From positions 124,001-188,000 of the forward strand of contig JADJUS010000022.1 in NCBI GenBank assembly GCA_016716905.1: a DNA stretch of 64,000 nt, in the 5' to 3' direction. A program made the translations under genes and the position numbers. Shown piece after piece: positions 7,807 to 16,920 of this stretch. The notes under the pieces are model-generated. The model was not told where the DNA came from, searched no databases, and saw only the letters and a list, made by a program, of their open reading frames with translations. Source of the DNA: Acidobacteriota bacterium (lineage in GTDB: Bacteria > Acidobacteriota > Vicinamibacteria > Vicinamibacterales > SCN-69-37). Position 1 is the stretch's first letter, and each line of letters opens with the position of its first letter.

Positions 7807-9630
7807 TCAGCGGGCCGACGATCCGGGCACTTCGCTGGTCCGATCAAATGCCGCCACGAGCCGGTGGGCCCACGCGCGGCTGTCGGGCACCGGCGCACCG
7901 CCGTCCGCGCCTGCCGCCAGCCAGCGGCCTACCGGAATCCCGAATCCGGTCTTTCGACGTTCGAGAATCTCGCGGGGGAGCGCGTCGTTCGGCGTCTCTG
8001 CCAGAAGCCGTTTGCCCGGATATCGGAAAAATGACGCGAGCACGGGCTGCAGGGACATCAGCAGTCGCGCATCCACCAGCGGCGTCCGCAGTTCGACGCT
8101 GTGGTCCATGCTCGCCCAGTCGCTGTCGCGCAGCAACTGATTGCGCAGGTACGTCATGGATTCAATCTGGCCCAGCGCCAGGCGCGGGTCCGCCGCGAGT
8201 TCGCCACACATCCGACTGACCCACCGACCGGCATCAAACGCCCCGAGCGAGGTCGCAGCCTGGCGGTCACCCATGATCGCGGCAAGCGCTTCGGGTGCGT
8301 TCAGGCTGCGCCGCAGCCACCAGGCGCCACCGATGGTGCGCGCCCACTCCGGGGCGTGACGCCATCGGTCGTTGCCGGTGCGCCAGGCCTGCGCCGCGCC
8401 TGCCAGCTTCGCCAGCGCCGGCACGCCGGGGACTCGTGCCCACGCGTTCCACCGGCGCACCAGCCGTGGCAGCGTGGTGAAGCTCTCGTACCCCTGAAAC
8501 AACTCATCGCCACCCACGCCCGACACCACCACCTTCAAACCACATTCGGCGGCGGCCTTGCTCGCGTACCACGTGTTGATTCCGTCGATACTCGGCTGAT
8601 CCATCGCGTCGATGATGCGCGGCAGGTCGGCGGTGAACTCGTCACGCGTGACGCGCCGGACATGGTGGCGAATGCCGTACCGCGCCGCAATCGTCGCGGC
8701 GACCGGGGCCTCGTCCTCACGACTGCCTACAAACTCGTCGTAGGCGATCGTGACGCCCTCGATTCTGCCGCGGCCGGCTTCCGCCATCACTGCGGCCAAC
8801 ACCCCCGAGTCGATGCCGCCTGACAGGAACACCCCCACCGGCACATCGGACACCATGTGCCTGGCCACGGACTCGCGAACCGCAGCGCGCACCTGTGTTC
8901 GCACGTCATGGTCCGACACGGAGTCCGGCACAGGCGAGACCGCCGCCTCACGCCAATGCCGGCCAATGTCCGACCAGCACACCGTGCGTGTCAGTTGCCC
9001 GTGCTCGATCCAGCCATAGTGCCCAGCAGGGATGGCCGCGATGTCGCGATACCAGGTCAGTGGGTCGGGCACACTGCCGAGCAGCCAGAAGCCGAGTTGT
9101 CCCTGCGGGTTTGGCTCGCGGGCCACGCACCCGGTGGCGAGCAGGGCCTTGACCTGCGACGCGAGCATGACGCCGTTCGACGTCACGGCGGAATACAGCG
9201 GCTTGATCCCGTACGGGTCGCGCGCCACAAACGCCCGCCTGGCCACCCGATCCCAGATGACCAGCGCGAACATGCCGTGCAGTCTGGGCAGCATCGCCGC
9301 GCCTTCGGCCGCGAACAACGCGAGAATCACCTCGGTATCCGACGTCGTCCGGAACGTGTGGCCCTGCCTCGCCAACTCGTCACGCAAAATGGAAAAATTG
9401 TAAATTTCGCCGTTATAGACCATCAGGTAACGGCCGCATGCGGACGGCATCGGCTGCGCCGCCCGCGCGTCGAGATCAATGATGGCGAGACGTCGGTGAC
9501 CCAGGCAGACGCCCGGTTCCTGCCACAGCGCCTCGGCATCGGGTCCACGCCGATGCAACCGCTGCATGGCCAGACGAACCGGTTGCTCGAGGTCTGCTGA
9601 TTCAGAAAACGCCGCGATAAAACCACACAT
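7807..9630 (-). CDS. asnB: Asparagine synthase (glutamine-hydrolysing)-like amidotransferase
   Basis: 607 residues. The mature enzyme would start at Cys2 (MCGFIAAF), the nucleophile of class II glutamine amidotransferases; the N-terminal Ntn domain spans to about 200 (YNGEIYNF, SDTEVILALF). The synthetase domain has the PP-loop SGGIDS at 270-275 and a GVGGDELFQGYESF segment. Enzymes of this family in glycan clusters are thought to amidate sugar carboxyls or other acids. With the UDP-HexNAc dehydrogenase at 23057-24394 that could mean amidated uronic acids, but ordinary asparagine synthesis is not excluded. Start ATG overlaps the upstream stop (TGATG). Confidence 0.88.
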   Translation of the reverse strand: MCGFIAAFSESADLEQPVRLAMQRLHRRGPDAEALWQEPGVCLGHRRLAIIDLDARAAQPMPSACGRYLMVYNGEIYNFSILRDELARQGHTFRTTSDTEVILALFAAEGAAMLPRLHGMFALVIWDRVARRAFVARDPYGIKPLYSAVTSNGVMLASQVKALLATGCVAREPNPQGQLGFWLLGSVPDPLTWYRDIAAIPAGHYGWIEHGQLTRTVCWSDIGRHWREAAVSPVPDSVSDHDVRTQVRAAVRESVARHMVSDVPVGVFLSGGIDSGVLAAVMAEAGRGRIEGVTIAYDEFVGSREDEAPVAATIAARYGIRHHVRRVTRDEFTADLPRIIDAMDQPSIDGINTWYASKAAAECGLKVVVSGVGGDELFQGYESFTTLPRLVRRWNAWARVPGVPALAKLAGAAQAWRTGNDRWRHAPEWARTIGGAWWLRRSLNAPEALAAIMGDRQAATSLGAFDAGRWVSRMCGELAADPRLALGQIESMTYLRNQLLRDSDWASMDHSVELRTPLVDARLLMSLQPVLASFFRYPGKRLLAETPNDALPREILERRKTGFGIPVGRWLAAGADGGAPVPDSRAWAHRLVAAFDRTSEVPGSSAR

Positions 9631-10862
9631 CAGCCGGCCCCTCCCTGATGGGCCAACCGGTCCCAAATATCGACAAAGGCCTCGCCGGCGACGTGTTCGT
9701 CATACCGGCGTTCAACCGTTAGCCGAGCCTGACGTCCCATTTCGACGTTGCGCAACGGCTCGCTCAATAACACCGTCATTCGTCCTGACAGCGCCTCGAC
9801 GTCGTCGAGCGGAACCAGATACCCGTCGAGGCCGTCGGTGATTATGGCGTCCGGACCACCACTTCGTGTAGACACCACAGGCACGCCGCACGCCATGGCT
9901 TCGAGAAGGACCAGACCGAATCCCTCTTCGTCCGACGATAGCGCGAACAGACTCGCGTTCTGGTAGAGATGCAGCAAGGCCCGCTCATCCGGCCGTTCGA
10001 CATACTGCACGCGGTCACGCAAACCCAGCGCGTCGGCCCGCCGCCAGAATGACTGCGGGGGCGCCGACGCGCCCGCCAGAACCAGCTTGGTTCGGCTCCG
10101 AAACACATGAGGCATAAGGGCGTAGGCGTCTAGGAGGAGACCAATTTTCTTGCGTGGGTCGCCCAGCCTCGCTACGCAAAGGATGTACGAATCCCGGAAG
10201 GTCTGACGCGATTCGACGGGCCGGTAACGGTCGGCGTTAATGCCAGGCGGCAAGTGGCGCATGTCAACAACGCGCCCGGCATTCAAGTTCCTTGCGTAAT
10301 CAAGCAGTGTTGGATTCATCGCTTGAATTGCCTGAACGCCGCGCAGCGCCCGGTCGTCGAGCTTGTCGGTGACAAACGTCATCGCGCGGCGCCACAACGC
10401 CGAGGGGCTGCGCGGACTGGCGTCACGCTGTCGCCGTTCAATCCGCGCACGGGTCGCCACGTGCAACGACACGGGTTTTCCCAGCCCCAGCACGGAGTTG
10501 GCCCACGCGGGTGAGCCGGACACCACCTGCACCACGTCGCAGCCGGCCAGCGCGCTGGTGAGCACCGCTCGCGGTCGATACCGCTGAAACTCGAACTCCC
10601 CAACCATTGCACCGACGTGGACAAAGGGAAGACCTTCCCATTCGCCGGTCGCCACCGTCGGGCAATTCAGCCAACTCCAGGGATTCGCAAGCCGAAGGCT
10701 CTGATGATCATTCGCGGATTCAGACAACGAGACCAGCTGCAGGTCGAACCCGCCTGAACGCAGCACCACGTCCTTGATGAAGCGCGCCGTGGCCGCCACC
10801 CCGCCCTCTCGGCTCAGGCTGGGCACCACCAATGCCAGACGAGGACGACGCCCCAGCGTCAC
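9630..10862 (-). CDS. GT4-family glycosyltransferase
   Basis: 410 residues. The N-terminal half begins LALVVPSLSREGGVAA; the C-terminal half has CVARLGDPRKKIGLLLDAY, LFALSSDEEGFGLVLLEAMACG and VPVVSTRSGGPDAIITDG, a textbook GT4 donor site with the EX7E motif. Starts with GTG overlapping the previous stop (GTGA). A cytoplasmic transferase of the glycan operon; sugar unknown. Confidence 0.88.
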   Translation of the reverse strand: MTLGRRPRLALVVPSLSREGGVAATARFIKDVVLRSGGFDLQLVSLSESANDHQSLRLANPWSWLNCPTVATGEWEGLPFVHVGAMVGEFEFQRYRPRAVLTSALAGCDVVQVVSGSPAWANSVLGLGKPVSLHVATRARIERRQRDASPRSPSALWRRAMTFVTDKLDDRALRGVQAIQAMNPTLLDYARNLNAGRVVDMRHLPPGINADRYRPVESRQTFRDSYILCVARLGDPRKKIGLLLDAYALMPHVFRSRTKLVLAGASAPPQSFWRRADALGLRDRVQYVERPDERALLHLYQNASLFALSSDEEGFGLVLLEAMACGVPVVSTRSGGPDAIITDGLDGYLVPLDDVEALSGRMTVLLSEPLRNVEMGRQARLTVERRYDEHVAGEAFVDIWDRLAHQGGAG

Positions 10863-11929
10863 AGCGTCCGCCGATCTGCGGGGCCACTCATCGCTCTTCT
10901 AACCTGATCGATGACCTCGGCCGCGCGATGCGTCAGGGAATACGCCGGCACGGCGCGCGCCTGCGCCCGCGCCGCCATCTGCCGCCGCTCCGCCTCTAAC
11001 GGGAGATACCGGAGCACGAGACCAGCCAGTTCCTGCGGTGTGTCCCACATGGGCACTTCTGTGTGTTCGTCGTACACCGACTGGGCGTACGCGGTGCGGC
11101 GATGCAGGAAGAAGCAGCCCATGGCCGCCAGCTCATACGTGCGCGTGGTGTCTTCGTCGCCGGGTTGGCGAACCCCCTGGATGACCACCTCGCGATTGAC
11201 CGGCGCCACCACGATTCGGCCCCGGCGCAACCACTCGCCATAACTCCGGCCGTGCAGCGACGGCGCCACCTCCCATTCGGGGGGCAGTTGATGGCGGCGT
11301 TCGATCCATCCACTCCCAATGACGCCGACCTTCAACGAGTGACCGGCCAACGCCGCCGCCAACTCTTGCATCAACGCGTGATACTCCGGCCGCCAGGTCG
11401 CGGCCAGCAGCAGATCAAAATCCTGCACGTCCGGAGGCTCAGGCCAGGCGTGCACGTTCGGGTCGTAGCCATGAGGCACGAAGACGCAGTGGTTCCTATA
11501 GCCGTAAGTACTCGCCCAGATCGCCGGATGAAAGGGCTTGGTGGACACCACCAGTTGGTATTCACCCATGGCGGCCTTCAACCTGGCGCCATACGCGTGC
11601 GGTGAATAGTCCGGAAACACGTTGACCGTAAAGACCCGTGCCCGTCTGGCCACCTCGACGGTGGCCGCGGCCACCTGGGCCCCCTTGTACACCATCAGGA
11701 CATCGGGCCGTCGCGCATCCAGGGCCGACACGATCGCGCGATGCAACTCCCGTCGATACCACGGACCGAGGAGCCGACGCGTGGCCCGTACCCGGCGCGA
11801 TCGCGCGCGGGGCGAATAGTGATCCTCCCCCACATCGTCCACTTCGATGCCGGGCAGGGGCACCAGCGCTTCGCGCAGGGATCGCGCGAACGATCCCTGC
11901 CACGTTTCGCCCACAAACAGCACCCTCAA
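10859..11929 (-). CDS. CgeB-like glycosyltransferase (Glyco_trans_1_2 type)
   Basis: 356 residues with a GT-B layout but not the classical GT4 motifs: MRVLFVGETWQGSFARSLRE at the start, VNVFPDYSPHAYG and VFVPHGYDP in the middle, then DEDTTRTYELAAMGCFFLHRRT and YDEHTEV near the C-terminus. This last block, in which a peptide or sugar-binding histidine and acidic residues cluster, is typical of the CgeB/spore-maturation-like family found in many glycan operons. The start is TTG at 11929 inside a TTGA overlap with the preceding polymerase; GTG at 11923 is the alternative. Confidence 0.75.
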   Translation of the reverse strand: MRVLFVGETWQGSFARSLREALVPLPGIEVDDVGEDHYSPRARSRRVRATRRLLGPWYRRELHRAIVSALDARRPDVLMVYKGAQVAAATVEVARRARVFTVNVFPDYSPHAYGARLKAAMGEYQLVVSTKPFHPAIWASTYGYRNHCVFVPHGYDPNVHAWPEPPDVQDFDLLLAATWRPEYHALMQELAAALAGHSLKVGVIGSGWIERRHQLPPEWEVAPSLHGRSYGEWLRRGRIVVAPVNREVVIQGVRQPGDEDTTRTYELAAMGCFFLHRRTAYAQSVYDEHTEVPMWDTPQELAGLVLRYLPLEAERRQMAARAQARAVPAYSLTHRAAEVIDQVRRAMSGPADRRTL

Positions 11930-13410
11930 CGGCTCGCTCCGACCGCCGCTGTCGTCACGCCGGCGCCGGCCGAAACGCGGGGCACGAACAGGGCCGCCGC
12001 CAGAATCGGGTAGAGGATGAACATGAAGGCGCCCAGATAGTCGGACACAAAGTCGCCGTCAATGCGGAACGCGATAAACAGGCCGAGCAGCGACAACGGG
12101 AGCATGAGCAACGCACCGCCGAGGTAAATGGCCCTCGCGATCGCGGAGGTCTGCGCCACAATCCATCCGCACACCACACTGGCGAACACCAGTCCGAACC
12201 ATCCGCCGTGATAGTACCCACTGGCGAAGATCCCTTGCCCGTCCGACGACGTGGTATACCCCGTGATCTTTTCGTACAACTCGACACTGGTCTTTGTGAT
12301 CTGCGGCTTCTGCGGCGCAAGGAACCTGGGCACGGCCACCCACCACATGAGCTGAAACCCGTCGCCACCATTGCCTTCATCGTAGAAGGCGAGGCCGGCC
12401 GCCGCGGTCGGTACGTAACACAGCCGGCCCCAATAGGAATATTCGTCTTCCTCTTCGAGATCGCTGGACAAGGCCCACGCGTCAAACACAGTGACCACGC
12501 GTTCGACCATGGACATGGTGTAGCTGCTGTACGAGGTGATACGCGATTGGATCGTGAGATTGCCGAGGATAAAAAACCCGCCGGCCAGCATGACCAGCCC
12601 AAGAGGCAATACGCGTCGCGACCCGTACCGCATGGCCAGACCCGCAACCAACGCAGCCAGCGGCAGCAGCGCCCCCGACTTGCTGAACATCAGGGTGCTG
12701 GTAAACGCCAACCCCAACGCCACGAGCACCCCGAACAACCGCAGGATCCTCTCGCGCTCCCCTCGGTGGGACACCGCAAGGAAGATCGCGACCAGCACCA
12801 ACTGCGCGAGGTTGCGGAAGAGTCCCGCAGGGATGCCTTGACGCCACCCAAGATCAAAGGTCAGCAGATAGTAGGCCGCGCCTCCGCCCAACACCAGCAG
12901 GGTGGTGATGACCCGGGTCGCCGGAAGGCGGCTCACGACCGCTGCGGTTTTCGCGGCTTGAGCACCGAGCCATGTGCCGCGCGACAACGCCGCCGTCAAC
13001 AGCGCCATCGAAAACCCAATTGCATTGATGCCGTCGACCCTGAGCGCTTCAGGTGTCCCGATGGGAAAGTGCCCCAGCACCGCGCCCACCTCCAGCTCCG
13101 ACCCGTAGGTCAACATGGCCGAACCGAACAGGAAGTAGAGCGAGAACGACGACAGGAACATCAGGCGGTGATCGGTCAGCACCTGCGCAAAGTCCAGGCG
13201 CACCACACGCACCAGCGTCGGCACCGCGACCGCCAGCCCGACAAAACACCAGACGCCGTGCACCCACCATTCATCGGCGTGGTACGACGGCCCCATCCAC
13301 AACGCCCACACACCCATCACGAAAAAGGCGATCGCGATTTTGACCCAGTACGCGCGCGGAATTGCATCGAGGTGTTGTGGCGGCTGGGCCACCGGCGACA
13401 GCCGAGTCAC
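11926..13410 (-). CDS. Wzy-like oligosaccharide repeat-unit polymerase candidate
   Basis: 494 residues from GTG at 13410, which overlaps the Wzx stop (GTGA). About eleven to twelve hydrophobic helices are spread over the length, with a large polar loop at about 330-420 containing GDGFQLMWWVAVPRFLAPQKP and an SSDGQGIFASGYYHGGWFG segment. That arrangement (many helices, one large periplasmic loop near the C-terminus) and its place next to a flippase fit an O-antigen polymerase of the EpsG/Wzy kind. Sequence conservation in this class is low, so the assignment leans on topology and context. Confidence 0.7.
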   Translation of the reverse strand: MTRLSPVAQPPQHLDAIPRAYWVKIAIAFFVMGVWALWMGPSYHADEWWVHGVWCFVGLAVAVPTLVRVVRLDFAQVLTDHRLMFLSSFSLYFLFGSAMLTYGSELEVGAVLGHFPIGTPEALRVDGINAIGFSMALLTAALSRGTWLGAQAAKTAAVVSRLPATRVITTLLVLGGGAAYYLLTFDLGWRQGIPAGLFRNLAQLVLVAIFLAVSHRGERERILRLFGVLVALGLAFTSTLMFSKSGALLPLAALVAGLAMRYGSRRVLPLGLVMLAGGFFILGNLTIQSRITSYSSYTMSMVERVVTVFDAWALSSDLEEEDEYSYWGRLCYVPTAAAGLAFYDEGNGGDGFQLMWWVAVPRFLAPQKPQITKTSVELYEKITGYTTSSDGQGIFASGYYHGGWFGLVFASVVCGWIVAQTSAIARAIYLGGALLMLPLSLLGLFIAFRIDGDFVSDYLGAFMFILYPILAAALFVPRVSAGAGVTTAAVGASR

Positions 13411-14852
13411 CGCTGGTCCCCCATCGCGAGGCGCAGCCGCTGAACGATCATCGTGACCTGCATCCGCCCTTCGGCGTCCCGGACGGCCACGGTCAACAAC
13501 CCGGCCGCCAGCAGGGCGACGCCCGCACGCAGCACCCAGCTCAGGTCCGCCAACTGCGGCTGCACCGCCACGCAGGCGACCACGATGGCCAGAACCGCCA
13601 CCACGTTGCGCAGGGAGTACGCGGCGCCCCCCCACCGCCGGTGCACAAAAAACAGCGACACGCCTGCCATCAGCAGCATGGTACCTGCCCGGGCGACGGC
13701 AGCGCCGAACAACCCCGCACTCGCAACCAGAACTGTTGCAGACGCCATCAAAGCGATCAGGCCGGCCGATGTGGCATTGCGGCTGAACCGGCCGTCCGTC
13801 GCAATCTGGAGCAGGTGGTTCTGACAGGAAACGGTCAGGCCGATCAACCCGAGACTCAAGACGGCCAGCACAGTCGAGCCGGCGCGAAACCCGGCCCCGA
13901 ACGCCAGTTGCATCACTTCAGGTCCCAGCCCGATGAGCATGACCGCGGCGGCGCCACAGACCAGCAGTTGCATGTCCATGATCCTGCGGGCCAGTGCGAC
14001 AGCCTGTGCCTTGCCCCCTTCGCCCCACAACCGCGTCAGCTGTGGCGCGACGCCCCCGGTCGCCAGCATCACACCCTGGATGGCGCCGCCGAACAGCACG
14101 AGAGCAGCGGCGTAATGAGCCACGCCGGCATCGCCCAGATAGGCCCGGACGATCGGCATTTCTCCACGCGACCAGACAAGGCTCCACAGCAACGCCGTCA
14201 GCCACATGTTGATCGCGTATTCACGAATGCCCCGCCATCGCGGCGCATCGATCACCGCTGGTGGGCCGTCAAGCAACCGTCGCGTCGAGGCGGAGCCCAC
14301 CACGGCCGCGCTACCCGAGGCGAGCGCCATCAGTCCGAAGACACGGCTGGGCCCGTTCGCGTCGAGGGGCATCCACAGCGCACCGGCGACCAGCACCACG
14401 GCGGCGACGACGCTTCCGCCGAATGCGAGATCAAACCGCTGCATTCCCGTCAGCGCGGCCGTCTGCATCGCCCACAAGCCGCTGGTCATGGTCAGCAGTG
14501 CCAGCAGCGCGAGACCGTTGGCATCAAGGGACAGGCCAGACAGCCATGCGGCAAACGGCACAGCTGCCGCTGCGACCCACGGCAAGCCAAGGGCGAATGG
14601 CCGCCAACGCCGGACCACGGCCGTCAGCAGGCCGGGGTCATGGCGAAACTCGGCAACGTAGCGGCTGATGGCGCCCATAGCGCCAAGCGAACACACCATG
14701 AACGTCAGGTCCGCGAGCCACTGTCCGTAGACATACTGGCCGAAGTCCGTCAGCGAGAGCCGTCGTGCCAGGATGGCGGCGAACAGGAAACGCGCGACCG
14801 TCAGGACGATGGCGGCTGCCGCAGCCCAGGCGGAATGGCGCAGGATCGACAC
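13407..14852 (-). CDS. wzx: Wzx-type polysaccharide flippase
   Basis: 481 residues with about twelve to fourteen transmembrane helices. The N-terminus (VARFLFAAILARRLSLTDFG QYVYG pattern) is the typical opening of MOP-superfamily PST/Wzx exporters, in which LxxxxFGxY is conserved. It would flip the undecaprenyl-diphosphate-linked repeat unit to the periplasm. It sits between a glycosyltransferase and the Wzy-like polymerase in one transcriptional direction. Start is GTG at 14852, five nt after the upstream stop. Confidence 0.88.
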   Translation of the reverse strand: MSILRHSAWAAAAAIVLTVARFLFAAILARRLSLTDFGQYVYGQWLADLTFMVCSLGAMGAISRYVAEFRHDPGLLTAVVRRWRPFALGLPWVAAAAVPFAAWLSGLSLDANGLALLALLTMTSGLWAMQTAALTGMQRFDLAFGGSVVAAVVLVAGALWMPLDANGPSRVFGLMALASGSAAVVGSASTRRLLDGPPAVIDAPRWRGIREYAINMWLTALLWSLVWSRGEMPIVRAYLGDAGVAHYAAALVLFGGAIQGVMLATGGVAPQLTRLWGEGGKAQAVALARRIMDMQLLVCGAAAVMLIGLGPEVMQLAFGAGFRAGSTVLAVLSLGLIGLTVSCQNHLLQIATDGRFSRNATSAGLIALMASATVLVASAGLFGAAVARAGTMLLMAGVSLFFVHRRWGGAAYSLRNVVAVLAIVVACVAVQPQLADLSWVLRAGVALLAAGLLTVAVRDAEGRMQVTMIVQRLRLAMGDQR

Positions 14853-14857
14853 GATAG

Positions 14858-16069
14858 TCAGCGTGGCGACATCTGATCAGGAACCCGCACGCTGTGCGCT
14901 GCCGCGACAATGCCGAGGCGGCACCGCTCGTAGCTCCACCCGGCCATCAGGTCGCGGGCCCGGCGCCCCATCTCGAGGCGCTCGGCATCACCGGCCAGCA
15001 GGCGGCGGAGCGCAGCGGCAAGCGCAGGGACATCACCGGCCGGCATCAGCAGGCCCGTCCGGCCGTCATGCACCAGATCCGGCACACAGCCCACTTCCTC
15101 GGCGACGACGACCGGAACACCCGCGCACATCACTTCATTCACGATCAGGCCCCACGGCTCGCTCTCGGCGGGCAGCACAAACACATCCGACGCCGCGTAG
15201 ACCCTCGGCAACTCAGCCTGGTTCACGAAGCCGCCAAAGACCACCCGGCCGTCGAGATTGTATTCGACGACAAGCGCCTTGAGCGCCGCTTCCATCTCCC
15301 CGGTGCCGACCATCAGCAGCGACGCGTCCACGCCTTCGTCGCGCAGGAGCGCAATCGCCCGAATCACATCCTCGGGATGTTTGCGGGGGATGAACTTCGA
15401 GGCAAACAACACCACGGGCCGGTCCGCTGTCAGGCCGAACCGCTGACGCATCGCCGCGCACTCGTCCTGCGACAACGTGGACGCCTTCATGAAGCGATCG
15501 TTGTCCACGGTGTACGGCACATCGAAGATCTTCTCGGACGGCACACCCAGCGCGCGGTAGTACTCGCGGTTGGCCGTACCGATGGCCAGGAATCGATCCA
15601 CAAAACGGAACGCGCGAGACAACACGCCATCACGCACGCGCCGCTTCCACGGCTGCCGCCGCAGCCCCAGGTGTGTCTCCGACCGGAGGAACACGGGAAT
15701 GCCCCGGCTCCTGGCCGCGAGGAACGCCAGGACATCTGCCGCGTAGGCATAACCGTGCAGCAACACCGCGTCGTATTTCCCGCGGCGAATTTCGGTCCAG
15801 ACCTCCGGACACACCAGCGACCAGAACCCTCCGGGCACACGGCGGCGAGCGTTGTCGCCAAGGAACACCGATTGATACCCGTTCAGCAGGTCCACATCCC
15901 ATTGGACGGCCTGTCCAAACCCAGGGTCCAGTCCGCCACGCAGGCTGAAATCGCTGCAATAGAGAGCGGTCACCTCAAGCCCCTCATCGCGATTCAGGTA
16001 CGCGTAGAGCGGGGCAAAGTACTGAATCGGGTGAGAGTTGACTACGGCCAGCCGGAAGGGCTCCGCCAT
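14858..16069 (-). CDS. GT4-family glycosyltransferase
   Basis: 403 residues from ATG at 16069, overlapping the rmlD-like stop (TAATG). N-terminus FRLAVVNSHPIQYFAPLYAYL; donor domain with VLFASKFIPRKHPEDVIRA, FVLPAESEPWGLIVNEVMCAG and VPVVVAEEVGCVPDLV. The HPIQY opening is frequent in GT4 enzymes of exopolysaccharide loci. Cytoplasmic membrane-associated transferase; donor sugar not determinable. A longer reading to 16210 would run back into rmlD and is not supported. Confidence 0.86.
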   Translation of the reverse strand: MAEPFRLAVVNSHPIQYFAPLYAYLNRDEGLEVTALYCSDFSLRGGLDPGFGQAVQWDVDLLNGYQSVFLGDNARRRVPGGFWSLVCPEVWTEIRRGKYDAVLLHGYAYAADVLAFLAARSRGIPVFLRSETHLGLRRQPWKRRVRDGVLSRAFRFVDRFLAIGTANREYYRALGVPSEKIFDVPYTVDNDRFMKASTLSQDECAAMRQRFGLTADRPVVLFASKFIPRKHPEDVIRAIALLRDEGVDASLLMVGTGEMEAALKALVVEYNLDGRVVFGGFVNQAELPRVYAASDVFVLPAESEPWGLIVNEVMCAGVPVVVAEEVGCVPDLVHDGRTGLLMPAGDVPALAAALRRLLAGDAERLEMGRRARDLMAGWSYERCRLGIVAAAHSVRVPDQMSPR

Positions 16070-16920
16070 TACTGGTGGCTCCGCTGCCTGACAAAACGCC
16101 CCATCGCGTCCTGCCAGGTGGGCATCGTGACCCCGGCACGATGCAGCTTGGCATTTGAGAGCGCGGCAAAGAGCGGACGCGGCGCAGACCACGTCATCTC
16201 GGCTGCGCACCCGGCCTGCAGGCTCATCTCGGGAAATCCGCCCAGGCGCCGCAGATGGTCGGCCACGTCAAACCACGTGGCGTGGCCGGTATTCACGCAG
16301 TGATACAGACCCGCGGGCGCCTGGCGTTCGACGAGCGTACGCGTGGCGGCAATCACGTCTTCAACGAAACTGGGTGACACCACGCGGTCGCTGAACGCCA
16401 CCGCCGGCCCGCCCGACGACATCTGCGACCAGAGCCGGTCGATCGAACTGCCGGCCGTCCCGCCACCAAACAGGCTCTCGACCCTGAGCACGTAGTGGCG
16501 CGGGGCGTCGGTCGCCAACTGTTCTCCGAGGAACTTGGTCATGCCATACACACTGCGCGGATTCGGGGCATCGTCTTCGGTGTAGGGTCGATCGGCGTCT
16601 CCGTCAAAGACGAAGTCGGTGCCGTAGTGGACCAGTGTGGCGCCGTGTTCAGCCGCCACGCGCGCGAGCGTGCGCACCGCAAAGGCGTTGGCCGCGAGTG
16701 GCGGCAGCGGCGCCGCCTGTGCGGCATCCACGCGGTTATCGGCCGCACAGTTGAGGATGAGGTCAGGCGCAAATTGCGCCATGACGCGGCGGACCTGATC
16801 ACACTCCGTGATGTCGAGATCGGCACGCGACAGTCCGGCTACGGTGTGGCCGTCCGCCGTCCAGGCCTCCACCGTCGCGGCACCGAGTTGGCCGGCCGCA
16901 CCAGTCACGAGCACGTTCAC
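16069..16920 (-). CDS. RmlD-like dTDP-4-dehydrorhamnose reductase family
   Basis: 283 residues. N-terminal VLVTGAAGQLGAATVEAW matches the RmlD signature; YGTDFVFDGD and the SDR pair in VYGMTKFLGEQ follow. RmlD reduces dTDP-4-keto-L-rhamnose, and rmlA is present at 19648-20532, but rmlB and rmlC are absent from the window. The product could instead reduce the keto sugar made by the adjacent Gmd (as Rmd or Fcl-like enzymes do). Start GTG overlaps the aminotransferase stop (GTGA). Confidence 0.8.
   Translation of the reverse strand: MNVLVTGAAGQLGAATVEAWTADGHTVAGLSRADLDITECDQVRRVMAQFAPDLILNCAADNRVDAAQAAPLPPLAANAFAVRTLARVAAEHGATLVHYGTDFVFDGDADRPYTEDDAPNPRSVYGMTKFLGEQLATDAPRHYVLRVESLFGGGTAGSSIDRLWSQMSSGGPAVAFSDRVVSPSFVEDVIAATRTLVERQAPAGLYHCVNTGHATWFDVADHLRRLGGFPEMSLQAGCAAEMTWSAPRPLFAALSNAKLHRAGVTMPTWQDAMGRFVRQRSHQ

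Noticed and set aside
11638..13443. 601-codon plus-strand open frame opposite the polymerase and CgeB-like genes
   Set aside because: Composition is dominated by Arg, His, Gln and Pro as in antisense frames; the minus strand has credible membrane protein and glycosyltransferase genes.
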